From Rhododendron vialii (Eukaryota > Streptophyta > Magnoliopsida > Ericales > Ericaceae): 64,000 nt of DNA. Under the pieces are notes generated by a model. That model was given only the letters and a program-made list of their open reading frames with translations. It did no database searches and had not been told where the DNA came from. Made by a program: the position numbers and the translations under genes. The stretch covers positions 44,118,001-44,182,000 of the forward strand of contig NC_080560.1 of NCBI RefSeq assembly GCF_030253575.1. The letters are read 5' to 3'. Below, one piece after another: positions 12,196 through 24,800 of the stretch (positions are counted from its first letter, which is position 1; every line of letters begins with the position of its first letter).

Positions 12196-12332
12196 TCACA
12201 ATCAAACAACGAAAACATTAAATTCCTCGCAAATGAAGAATGGTAATTCCAAAAACCTCAGGACAAAGTAAAGACATATGCAGCTCACAATCAAACAACG
12301 AAAACATTAAATTCCTCGCAAGTGAAGAATGG
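12196..12332. repeat. Direct repeat, two copies of about 48 bp
   Basis: Copies at 12196-12243 and 12285-12332 (period 89) share CACAATCAAACAACGAAAAC and the following bases with about one mismatch. They lie just upstream of the MULE-derived gene start, probably in its 5' UTR intron. Confidence 0.8.
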
Positions 12333-12585
12333 TGCAATTTGAAATTTTCTTCCATGACTTTTATCAGCCAAAATATGTAAATGGATGGAAGGTAAGACAT
12401 AGGCACGACAAAGTTATCTATGTTAATTATTAAGTGATCACCTTTTCATTTTTAGGAGCTGCAAAAGGTTGCTATAGAGCTATACATAAAGATTAACCCA
12501 TTCAAATGACGAAGGCATCAAATCTTTTTGTAGAGTCATGGTAAATAATACCTATTTGGCTATTTCACTCCTGGTTAAATCAATT

Positions 12586-12748
12586 TCATCGTGAGCGTAA
12601 TCCCCATAAAACTTTCTCTTTTTCTCATATTGTAATCAGATGTTCCAAATATGGAACACTCCATCATTCATCGTGAGCGTAATCCCTATAAAACTTTCTT
12701 TTTCTCAAATTGTAATCAGATGTTTCAAATATGGAACAGTTCATCATT
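12586..12748. repeat. Tandem duplication, about 82-bp unit
   Basis: Two adjacent copies start with TCATCGTGAGCGTAATCCC at 12586 and 12668 and run through to AAATATGGAACA. They differ at only a few positions. The unit lies upstream of the MULE-derived gene and has no coding capacity. Confidence 0.85.
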
Positions 12749-13099
12749 ACTAGAAGAACCTAAACATGGTATGGTCTAGAACTGAACCATGGTGACATGA
12801 TAAAAACACTCAAAGGAACAAAAAAAACATCAAAGTCAAAACTCCACCTTCCCTCGAAACAGAAGCTTACCGCTTTCATATTTTCGATTGGAACTTCTAC
12901 CAGATGAGTTCATCACAAAACTCAAATATGACTAATTGGCATCGCATGGCTGTGTCATAACAAAGAAAAAAGACATCTTTCAAGGAATGTCTGCATAACA
13001 GGAAAAGAACATTCATAAACCCGCAATTTTTTGCACAAGAACTCAACAGCAAACGTACCCATAGTCGCTACTTTCTCTTTTTAAATTTCTTCTACCCAT

Positions 13100-13420
13100 A
13101 AACAGGACCCGCCCTTGGAAGAAGCCAATAAATCTACACGCTTCAGGTCCCCCAAACAGGAAGGGACTCAAATTTTCATACGTTAGTTTACTACTAGACC
13201 CCAAATATTATACTACTACTACTACTACTACATGTTTAAGCATCTAAATTATTACCCATGAAAAACAACAAATAGAAAGATAGATAGATGACCCGAGAGA
13301 GTGGAAGAACGAACGGAATAGAGGAAATAGAGAGAGAGATAACCACTATTCTTATCGTTGCCGGAGCCGCCGATCGTACTCGGAGCTGCTCCTGGCTGAG
13401 CTTTGTCCGATTAGATTTAA
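13100..13420 (-). promoter_or_regulatory. Possible 5' UTR first exon and promoter of the MULE-derived gene
   Basis: The GC-richer patch at about 13300-13420, flanked by CT-rich sequence when read on the minus strand, looks like a leader exon. It lies about 1.2 kb upstream of the PB1 start codon. A 5' UTR intron would be needed. No transcript is available, so this is inference. Confidence 0.3.
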
Positions 13421-13499
13421 GATTTTGGGGAAGTTCTTTATTCCTGATTGATGATACGTATTGGGATTTAGGGCTGAGACACGGATATACTCTTTAGTT

Positions 13500-15829
13500 T
13501 TACAAATTTTACATACTCTTTTCAAATGTCACAGTTTTACCCCAAACATTTTCCGAAAATTATATTTTTGACCTCTTAGTGTGCCAAGCAAGCAAGCGCT
13601 CTCTTTCTTTCTCTTTATATCTTTAGAAAAATACTACGTACGTAATAAGATCCACCTCACCTGTTGCATAACGTGCATCGCGTAGGGTAGTGCTTGTTCA
13701 TAAATATGTCGTACTGGGTCAGAATCATATCAAAACTCCTTAAATGGAGCACCTATTCCACCATTTATGAAATTTGATAACATTTTCTTCTTCATCGATA
13801 ATGTCTAAAGAAATCAAACAGAGATTATGAGCAGTAATTTAAATAATCATCCTAAGTAGGCATACCATGTTCATCCTGTTCAGTTTTCGTGATTATGTTT
13901 TCATCCTTTTAGTGAGTGAAAAACCTTTCTTGTCCTTTTTAATGATACATGTATCATGTATGCATACTTTCGTTTTCGTTTCCTATTTTGGTGGGATTCC
14001 ATTAAGATTGAATATCAGTTTTTAGAAATAGTTCTTAAAATAATGGGATTCATTGTTATCCATTATTAAAGACTTTGTCAAATAGTAAGGTCCATATTTC
14101 GCGATCTCTCATTATTGGCAATTTCACGAAAAAACACACATTTGTTTGTATCCGCATCTATCGAGTTGTAATTTATTTTTAGAATGTCTGTTTAGGAAGT
14201 CGAAGGAAATCAATGTTATTAGGGTTGCTCAAGCAAATAACTGAAGCATATAAAATATTCGGCTTGTTAGGGTTTTGTGGCTATCGAATAAGACAGAGAC
14301 GCCCATAAGGTCGAATTAAGATCGAGTTGGGCGACATGATTATCAAAAAGTGTTAACCTGAAGCATAAACAAAAAACCTATTTCACTGTTTATGAAGTTT
14401 GAACCTAAATTATTTCACTATTTTTTATCGCAAATGTAAATAGAAACGAAATAATCTTTACACAGTTTCAGTAACTATTTTCGAAGTATAGTCAGAATGA
14501 CATCCCTTTTTTAGTTTCTTCTTCTGCTATTCAAGACTAGATCTTTGTTGTTTTGACATGTACTTCTCAAGTACACTTCTTTACTGCTATGCCCAATCTT
14601 TCCAGGTGCAGAAACCTTAACTGTAATTTTGAAGCTTATATCCTCTTAGCTTACCTGCATTCGCTCTTTCCTTTTCCAGTTGGTCATGTGTCTTCTAAGT
14701 CCTCTTATGGACCAAGGCGTGTACATTTGTACACATGCGAAACATGATGCCTCCAATCTTCCCCGTGATGCTGAATAACCAACTGTTGCTCGTTTGTTTA
14801 TTTATTTATCTCGTCATGCTTCAAACAGCTATTGACGGTGTAACACCAGGACAAAAATGCATTTCATAGCGGGCGAAGAAGGCTATTATGAAATACACTC
14901 ACGATTACATTTTGTTATTGCTACAAATACTTTTGATAGCATTTTCTGGAGGCTGCTACAAGTACTTTTGATAGCATTTTCTGAATGCTGTACTGGAAAA
15001 AGTAATTATTGATATTTCTAATTGACCTGATTACTAGCTAACAATGCAACACCAATTACTAATCAGTGATCACCTAATTCATCATTAAATGAATAGAAAT
15101 GTTTTCCTTACCATGTCTAGATTACCTTATCAACTAGTATAAGAAAAATAAATAAAATAGGAAAAAGGATTTCCAAAGATTTATTAACCTTTAGTTGAAA
15201 CAACGGACAAATAATAATGATTTTAACTTTTATTACATTTTCTTTTTCAGGGGCAGCTAGCCTCGCTCTTTGACCCTAAAACGATGGTTTGGTTTGGTTT
15301 GAAGGAAGGAGCACGTTCGTTTCTTTTGGACCTCATGTGTATCATCAAACTGATTTACTCCATGGGATGATGATGAGACACAAGGTAATATTGAAGCCAT
15401 ATTACATTATATATACATCACTGCTGCCCAGTCTAATTCACAACTGCAACTGAAGCAATGTATCAAATTTCCCTGATCCAATGTGCAGGGATCCATCAAG
15501 CGTATGCACAAAGGCAACCAAACAACAAATCATCATACATTCACTCGACATTAATGCGTCATTTTCTTGTTTGATGACGTAACCAAACAAGCAACCAGAT
15601 GTAAAACATGAGCTAGTTCCAGAACTAGATGGAAGAGGAACCATAGATTACTTCAAAACATATGCAGATAAAAGACCACACCAAGGGTATTGGGTTTAAT
15701 TTCCCAGAACATGCCCATTAAAGACAGGTGATAACTTTTACAAAATTGAAAGAGAACAACATTGACAACCTCAAGATTAACAAAATCCACCCATGCTTAG
15801 GTTACACAGTGAATTCACCATCGTTAGCA
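13500..15829. other. Intergenic DNA, includes nucleotidase 3' UTR
   Basis: No gene recognised. A diverged direct repeat sharing TACTTTTGATAGCATTTTCTG lies at about 14928 and 14963. The last few hundred bases before 15830 are the probable 3' UTR of the minus-strand nucleotidase. Confidence 0.45.
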
Positions 15830-18800
15830 CTAAGCTGAATTATTACGCTTTGAATGATGATATGAGTATGAATCATGAGCAAGTGTCTGCATCAGTGGTC
15901 AAACAAAACAGAACATATCAGATTGGCACAAAAACAGGCAATTCACCACCTCCCCCCCCCACCCCCCCCCCCCCCCCCAAACAAAAAAAAAAAAAGGAAA
16001 TAAAATCGTTGACATGAAAATTCAAAAAAATCTAAAAGGAGAGGAAGGCGCTGTATTTTATATGTAACTTATCCCTACATCCTCCAAATCAGAATTGAAA
16101 AAGAAAAAAGGGGACTGATTTACTTTCAACGCAACATGTTTTAACCAAGTCTCAGAGGTCAAAACTTAGTTTGAGGAAAACCAACATGAAGGTTCCCTGT
16201 TTTCCTGGAAATACGAGTGCGTATAGTACTATAGTTCAACAAAATTCAACAGTAGCACCGAAAACCATTCTACTCCTCCAGACCAAAAACAATACAAATT
16301 GTTTTCACTACTGAGAAGGCAAAGGTATTGTGGAATAAGAAATTAGCTGATGTTGTCATAAGCCCTCTAGGAAGGACTGGTAATGCACAAGGATCCTAAT
16401 GATTGCAACAATAAAAAGGCAGTGGTAGGAGTTTTTCAACTAATACACATTACACACCAACAACATAAAGTCTGAGAAACCAGCTCATTTACAGTACATC
16501 ACATAAAAGTAAAGCCACAATATACTTATAAACAAAACCCAGAATAACGTGTATTAAGACTAGTATTCAACGAGAATCATTTCAATCGGTAACCTAAGAT
16601 ATGTATTGAAAATGAAAAGCATCAACGGGATGCCACCTAATGCCCCACAGCAGCAAAAAGAAATCACCACCACTATGCATCAACAGGGATATATAAATCA
16701 CCCAAAAAGTCTAAATAAGCCTGTGTAGAAAATTTAATATCTTCCTGATGTGAAAAAATATAAGAAAGCCGGAAAGAAACTAAGCATCATCTCCAGCATA
16801 TGTTGGTCCCAGTTTATTTCTTTAGAATGCTACACCACTTATGGAAAGAAATCAACCGCAATAAATAAAACCAGTTGATTACCTGCTCCTGTGAGCGGAA
16901 GTAGATGAAGGGTGTATAATGAAGAAAATTTGAGACCCTTGAGGTATAAATATCAGCATACCTGCAATTCAAAGTAGTTGAAAAAAACATCTAAAGAAGA
17001 ATACTAGGTACCGGACAACTACTGTTTCTGCCACAACTGGAAAGCTAGATACAATGAGATGAACTGAAGATATCAAAAGATTCAGAACAGAATAACGTAC
17101 TTCTCAATTTGTCTCATTAAGTGGCTTTTATCCCATAGACCTGCACGGGAAAGAAAACCCCACCTGACACAAAAGGGGTCAGCGTGTCAACTCGAAGTCC
17201 TAAAGCATCAAACTGCATAAACATGTATACACACCTTATTACACACACACAGAGACCTCCAACAAATGTTCCTCAACACTATTCCATCCTATTTCATATT
17301 ATTCAGTACTCTCTCCACCCCAAATTGCTGGTCTCTTTTCACTATTTCGTACCTTTCAAAGAATTGTGTATACTTTTTAATTTATAACACTTTTGAAATA
17401 CGGATCTAGACTGATAGATCTCAATTAGTTTATTAAACAAAGTTTTAAAAGTATAAAATAAAAATAAAAAAAACAGATTTTGAAATATAGGCAATTTTTT
17501 AAGTAGCCCTACTGATCAAAATGGATGAGCAATTTGCGACAGAGGGAGTATATAATAGGCAACACAATGCATCTTTGAGTATCAGCCTGACTTGTTTATC
17601 TTGTGATATGAGGTGGGATGTATTACTGATGATATTTTAAACAATAAAAAGAAGGACATAAGAGAAAAAGAAAGTGCCCAACACGCTCCCTTTAATTGCT
17701 GACAAAACAAAGCATGACATATTCCAGCCTTGAAGATCCCAAGTCCTTCCTCACGTACATGCCCTCTCCGCAACCAAACTGAGCATTAGGAACTTCAAAT
17801 ACAATATTCTCACATTGAGGCTTTGACTCTATCAAATACTTTTTTGATAAGTTGACTCTATCTTGGAGGTAAGCACTTTTTTTCCATGCTAACTTTGTGA
17901 CATACTTTCAACAAGTGCTAAATAAAGGGGGGCTTAATAATCACGAATTCCTAATTATAATTCTGGACCAGTTTTGAGTCAAGATTAGATGACTGGGATC
18001 AGTTCTGTATATTCCAATTTGGCTGAAGTAGATGATGTTTAATCCATCAACCAAAATAGCAAAGGTAAACAAAGTGATGAACTGTGAAATTATGTAGGCT
18101 TAGCACATTTTGACCCAGACAGCCATGTATTCAACTCAGCAAAATTCAACTGAATTACCATCGCATCCGTTAGTGAGAGTTAGAACTTGTACTACATTGA
18201 GACTAGATGCAAAAGAGGCGAACAAATAAAACAGATTCTCAAACCTTGACTAACCTTCTGTTGAAGTGCTCTCCATCAGTTTCCAACAGCGGAGCAATTT
18301 TCTGGTCCAGTCTTTGCATTACAATAAGTAGCCTCTGAATGCTTTCCGTGAGTTCTTGATCATCCATGTTGGTTGCAGCAAGGGTCTGATCATGCAACAT
18401 CAAATAAATCTTCTCATACAAAAGAACTGCATTATTCATTACAAATTTACCGTGTTATATACACTCACCAACATTATCATTTGTTGTCACATATATACAA
18501 ATGAATTAAATTTCGAAAAGCATCCAAAGTAAAACCAACTGGAAATTACAAGAGAGGCCGCACATGTTCATATACCAGTTTGGATGTAAACAAAGTGGGA
18601 CAACTTACCATACTCCCCCACACGTGCGACGTCCGACTCCCATGCGGATGGCTAAACAAACGATCTAGATCATAGAGATTACAAGGAAATAAAGTGCTAC
18701 AAACAATGGAGAAATCAATCAATGAAAAACACAGAATCTTGTCCAAAAGCCTAGCTTTGATACTTAAAACTGTTAGAATAAGAGTTTAGACTCAATCCCA

Positions 18801-21800
18801 CATTGGTTGGTTACGTTATGTAATTAGCTCTCACGTAATATAAATAAAGCTCTCATGTGTTAGGGTTGGTTAATACACCCAAAACACTTCTCTCTCATTC
18901 TCTAAACAACATGGTATCAAAGCACAAACCTAACCCACCATAGATTCTAACCCTAGCCCAGAAATCGTCTACTGTAGCCGTCGTGAACAATGTCACGATC
19001 TGTGAACAGTAATCAGGAAACCCTAGCCACCATATCTCAGCCAAAAACTCAGATCCAGACATAACCCAGCCACCGTGGCCCTCGCCAGCCACCGGCGCAC
19101 CTCCAGCGACCCTCGCCTGACTCCGGCGACCCTCGCCTGAACCCCAAACCCCTTACCTAGTTACCGACAGCCCTCAAAACTTAGACCCAACCATAACCCA
19201 GCAACCGTGACTCTCGCCAGCCTCCGGCGACCCTCGCCTGACTCCGGCGACCCTCACCTGAACCCCTATGACCCTCGCTTGACTCCACGTCTCTTACCCA
19301 GCCTTGTTTAACCCTCATCCGTGGCCCAACAGTCTTGTAATTTGGTTCGTTGATGCTTGTAAGTGATGCATCTGTCTCCGACGTTCCTTGTTTCAGGTTG
19401 TTCCATTGACAATCTCTCTGTTGGTGATATTCAGTGACATTTTTGGCTTACGAGGTAATGGGTATTTGTTGATGATAAGTAGTCCTGTTGTTAAAGCTTT
19501 GATCAGTGGTTTTTGATGTTGGATTTCCTATTGGTTGATGTGTAGTTGGTGGTGGTGGTTTACTCGGTTAAAATAGTTTACTCATATTAGTTGTTATCTC
19601 TCTATCGTTCAGTATAATGTCTGAAAAGAAGTCTGAGTCTGCTTCTAATTCTATTGGTACTGATCGTTTGGCTAGCTCTTCTCGGTTTCGTGAGAGGTTG
19701 TCCATTACCTCCACCCCTTTGAATGGTAAGAATTATGTTGTTTGGGCTAGAGCTGTCGAGGTTTATTATGTGGGTCAGAAACTTTATCATTATTTGACAG
19801 ATGATCCATCCGCCGCGACTGCTACCACATATGAGACATGGGTATCTAAGGATGCTAATATTCGGTCTGATTTATGGAATAGTATGGAAGAACATATTGC
19901 TAGCACGCTGGTTTTCTTACCTACGGCTAAACAAGTATGGACACAGGCTCAGGAGATGCATTCTGCTGTTAACAATCTCCGTCGCACATATGATCTTCAT
20001 CGGTCATTCTTTTCTATCTCACAGGGGGACTTATCTTTGGAGTCTTATTATGCGAAGTTCCGTGGTATCTGTGAGGAGCTTAACATATGTGAGCCGATTT
20101 CCTCAGATGTTCAGGTCATGCGGCGCCAGCGTGAGCGTATGCAGGTTGCTCGGTTTATATCTGGTACATCATCCACTTATGGTCCTGTTCGTAATCATCT
20201 ATTGGGGTCTCGTGATCTACCTTCTCTCGGCGAGGTCTTTAGTCGCCTTCGACAGTCTTCTGTATCTGTGTCTGCGCCACCTCCTGATCGTTCAGCATTG
20301 GCTTCCATTGTTTCTAATGTTTCTAGTACTTCACCTAGCCGTGGTCGTGGTCGCGGTCGTGATTCTGGGTTTAATGGTCGTGATCGCAACTCTGGGTTTA
20401 GTGGACGTGGCTCTGGCCGTGGTTTTGGTGGGCGTGATTTTGGTGTGGTTGCTCGTGGTTCTGATATTGGTGGTTTTGGTCGTGGTTTTGGTGGTCGCAT
20501 GTCAGGGGGAGGTGGTCGTGGTCGTGGTCGTGGCCGTGATTCCCGATTGTGTACTTATTGTGGGGGGACCAATCATACCGTGGAGAATTGCTATGATCTC
20601 CATGGGTTTCCTCAGGCTCATCAGGCTGCTATTTTTGAGGATGTTGAGCCGCCTCCTCACCTTGCCGACCCTGTGGTGACTATTTCTTCAGAAGGGAATT
20701 AGCGCCTAATGTCAAATCAGGCTTCATCCTCTACTGCTACGCTCGCTCAGACCGGTTCCTCCGTTGCTTGTGTTGCCTCTTCTCGTTCTTCCACTCCTTG
20801 GGTTATCGATTCTGGTGCTTCTGATCATTTGACTGGTATATCTACTATCTTTTCTAGTCGTCGGTCTGTTGGTACACAATCTCGTGTTACCTTAGCTGAT
20901 GGTTCAACTTCTGAAATTACTGGTTTGGGTTCCGTTTCTATTACTCCATCTCTTACTTTGGACTCTGTCTTCCATATTCCTAGTTTTCCATTTAATCTTA
21001 TGTCTGTTAGTAAACTTACGAAATCTTTAAACTGCTCCATCACTTTTTCTTCTCATGGTTGTGTGTTTCAGGATCTAAAGACGGGGAGGAAGATTGGTGG
21101 GGGTACTGAACGTGGCGGCCTATATTACTTTACCAATGACATTTATCCTGCGTCTGTTGCTCTTCAGTCATCCGTTTCTCCCTATCAACAGCATTGTCGT
21201 CTGGGTCATCCCTCGCTTCAAAACCTGAAGCGTCTGGTGCCATCATGTAGTAGTATTAAGGACTTGCAATGTGAAGTCTGTGAGTTTAGTAAACACCGTC
21301 GAGTGTCTTTTTATCCTAGGGTTGAGCGTCGTGCGTTGCGTCCTTTCCAGTTAGTACATTCAGATATTTGGGGTCCTATTCATGTTCCCACTTTAGCTGG
21401 TTTTCAGTATTATGTTATTTTTGTCGATGATTTCTCTCGTATTACATATCTTTATCTTATGAAAACGCGATCAGAGTTGTCTTCTGTCTTTAAGTCCTGA
21501 TATGCAGAAATAAAAACTCAGTTTGATACTTGCATTCGTATTTTTCGTTCTGATAATGCACGTGAATATTTTCATAATGCTCTTTCTCGTTTTTTTGATG
21601 ATCATGGGATAATTCACCAGTCTTCTTGCGCTCGGACTCCACAACAAAATGGGGTTGCCAAACGCAAGATCCGACACTTATCTGAAGTTATGCGTGTCAT
21701 GTTAATCCAAATGCAGGTCCCTAAGTCTTACTGGAGTGATGCTGTTCTTACAGCCTGTTACTTGATTAACCGTATGCCCTCCACTATTCTTGGTGGTCAG

Positions 21801-24800
21801 ATACCTCATAAGGTTTTATTTTCTGGTCGTCCTCTCCACTCATTTCCTCCTCGGGTATTCGGGTGTACGCGCTATGTTCATGCACTAGATCCTGACCGTG
21901 ACAAACTTGATCCCCGCTCGATCCGGTGTGTCTTTCTTGGTTATTCACGCACCCAAAAAGGGTATAAGTGTTACTCACCCTCTCTTCGTTGTCACTTTGT
22001 GTGTGCTGATGTCACCTTTAATGAGTCATTGCCTTTTTTTTCGGGGACTCCTGAGTCTGAGTATGTCCTTTCTGAGTCTGAGTATGTTATTCCTATAGAT
22101 GTTCCTCCTGTTCCCGTGCCACCATTGCAGGTATATGTTCGTCAACGGAAAAGATTAACCGCCCCACTAGTGCCTGCCGCCGCGCCTCCTTCGTCGCAAG
22201 ATCCCGCTTCACCGCCACCACCACCACTCCCTCCGTCACTTGGTCTTCCTATAGCTCTTCGCAAAGGTATTCGGTCCTGCACTACTCATCCTATTACTCA
22301 GTTTGTTTCCTATAATCATCTGTCTCCGTCACTTCGTGCTTTTACTACTTCTGTTTCGTCCGTTTTTGTTCCTAACACTGTTCAGGAGGCCTTATCTGTT
22401 TCTGAGTGGCGGACAGCTATGGAGGCTGAGATGTCTGCTCTCCATGACAATGGCACTTGGGAGTTGGTTTCTCTTCCGCCAGGAAAGTCTACCGTTGGAT
22501 GTCGGTGGGTGTTTACCGTCAAGTATAATCCGGATGGCACCGTAGAACGGTACAAGGCCCGTCTTGTGGCCAAAGGCTATACCCAGACGTATGGCGTTGA
22601 TTATGCAGAGACTTTCTCTCCGGTGGCAAAGATTAACTCTGTTCGCATTCTTATTTCCCTGGCCGCCAATCTTGGTTGGCCCTTGTTTCAGTTGGACGTC
22701 AAGAATGCATTTCTCCACGGTGATCTACTCGAGGAGATGTATATGGAGCAACCTCCAGGGTTGGTTGCTCAGGGGGAGCGTTCTCAGGTGTGTCGCCTTC
22801 GCAAAGCTCTCTATGGTCTTAAGCAGTCACCTCGAGCTTGGTTTGGCAGGTTTAGTGATGCTGTATTACAGTTTGGTATGTGTCGCTCCCATTCTGATCA
22901 TTCTGTCTTCTCTATTAAGTCAGATCGGGGGAAAGTAGTGTTGATTGTGTATGTGGATGATATCATTATTACTGGGGATGATCAGAAAGGTATTGATGAG
23001 TTAAAACAGTTTTTACAGCGTCAGTTTCACACCAAAGATTTAGGTAAGCTTCGATATTTCTTGGGTATTGAGGTAGCAAGATCCAGTATTTCATGAGAGA
23101 ACCAAACATATTGAAGTAGATTGTCATATTGTTCGAGAGAAGATTGATAGTGGCGTGTTGGTTACCCCTTTCGTGTCTACAGGAGCTCAGTTGGCAGATA
23201 TCTTCACCAAACCGTTATTTAAACCACGTTTAGAGTTATTATGTAACAAGCTGGGATTTTGTGATATATATTTTCAAGCTTGAGGGGGAGTGTTAGAATA
23301 AGAGTTTAGACTCAGTCCCACATTGGTTGGTTACGTTATGTAATTAGCTCTCACGTAATATAAATAAAGCTCTTATGTGTTAGGGTTGGTTAATACACCC
23401 AAAACACTTCTCTCTCATTCTCTAAACAACAAAAACCAGTTAGCAAAGTATGGAGAGGCCACCCAGACTTACTATAGCATTGGATGAGATAATTACCAAA
23501 GCGGGAGAAGGTACAACAAATGAAAGTAGCACAACTAACTGAAAGGCAAGAACTTTGCATGGAAGTCAACATTTTCCTTGATAGTGGAGGTCAAATGCAA
23601 GAAAGGGGAATAAGCACCATAAAAGGATCTTTATTTTCACATAAATTCTTCTATGTGCTCAAGTTTAACTCATCACTGCAAGCTTTAGTCCCAATTACTT
23701 GGGTTGGGAGCTTGGAATGGCCCTCCCCAATGTCGCAAACATCTTTATGGAAAGTGGAAACCCTTCCTGTAATTCCAAGTGGGCATGGAAATGGAATGCA
23801 TGAACCGCCACCCTACAGAGTTTGCTTATGGGCAGGAAAGTTGCCTGTAGACAAAGTCCTTACATTGAAAACCTGAAGATAGCGATTCAAGGAAGTTTTC
23901 CATTGAACTCCCCTAGGAAGTTATGGGCACAGATTCTTTAACTTATTATGTTGTTATAAAATGGTTATGATCCTCTTATTTTTGGTGTTTGTCAGGTAAG
24001 AACCACTGATCACAGAACATGTCTATCGTGCGCTTGCGTCTATCCATAAAAACACAATTCTAGGATCCTTAACGCACATTCGACAATTGGCCATAACTTT
24101 TAAAAGTTAATGCATATTCACAAAAGACATGACTTTCGAGAAATTATAGTTCACAAAAGACATGTTGTTCCGTTGGTGATATCCATTCACTAAATGCCAC
24201 AGCCTGCAAAATTAATACTCATTGTAGTATTTGATCAAAAAATTACAGTCCTTTGCTACATGAATTAGAATGTGATTAAAGACTGTTAAAGCATCCAACT
24301 CAAAATCAATTGGTAATAAGTGGAGCGGCCGCCCAGGCTCATATACTAGTATTTGGAGGTTATACCTAACCAATGTGCGACAAACTCTAACACTCCTCCG
24401 CATGTACAACCCCTAACCCGCCCGTGGAAAGGTAAACAGAGGATTCATAACATTGTGATCATAACGAAACAAGGTGCACTTATGGCACAAACAGAGGAGC
24501 AATCAACCAAGAGAGTCTTGTGCAAAAGCCTCCTAAAGCCTAGGTCAAATACCATGTTAAAGCATCCCACTCAAAACCAATTGGCAATGAGTGGAGAGAT
24601 TGCCCAAGCTCATATATTAGTTTTTGGAGGTTATAATGTGGGACAACCTCTAACAAAGACTAAGGACTATACCAGAAACGAGTGATGTGGTTCAAGTTGA
24701 AAATGCCAAATGACAGTTGCAAGACCAACAAAAGGCAGAAAAATGCTTCAGACGAAATACAAGCTTTTTATTCAATTGCAAGTACCATTAAATATCATGA

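Larger units (their letters stand above)
18515..23500 (-). repeat. Diverged TRIM element split by a copia insertion
   Basis: The left part (about 18515-18770) matches, on the minus strand, the 3' LTR plus internal part of the TRIM at 24284-24655. It has the GGCCTCTC block, a GTCCCAC start and a degenerate primer site reading GTATCAAAGC. The right part (23437-23500) matches the missing 5' LTR tail. The copia element at 18771-23431 sits between them, close to the LTR/primer-site boundary. The boundaries of this old copy are approximate. Confidence 0.5.

Noticed and set aside
19801..20679. 292-codon hydrophobic frame
   Set aside because: It is a shifted-frame shadow of the copia gag; the Val/Leu runs are the Arg/Gly-rich tail read out of frame.
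23520..23876. 118-codon frame in intron 13
   Set aside because: No domain, lies between repeats inside an intron and opposite to the host gene.
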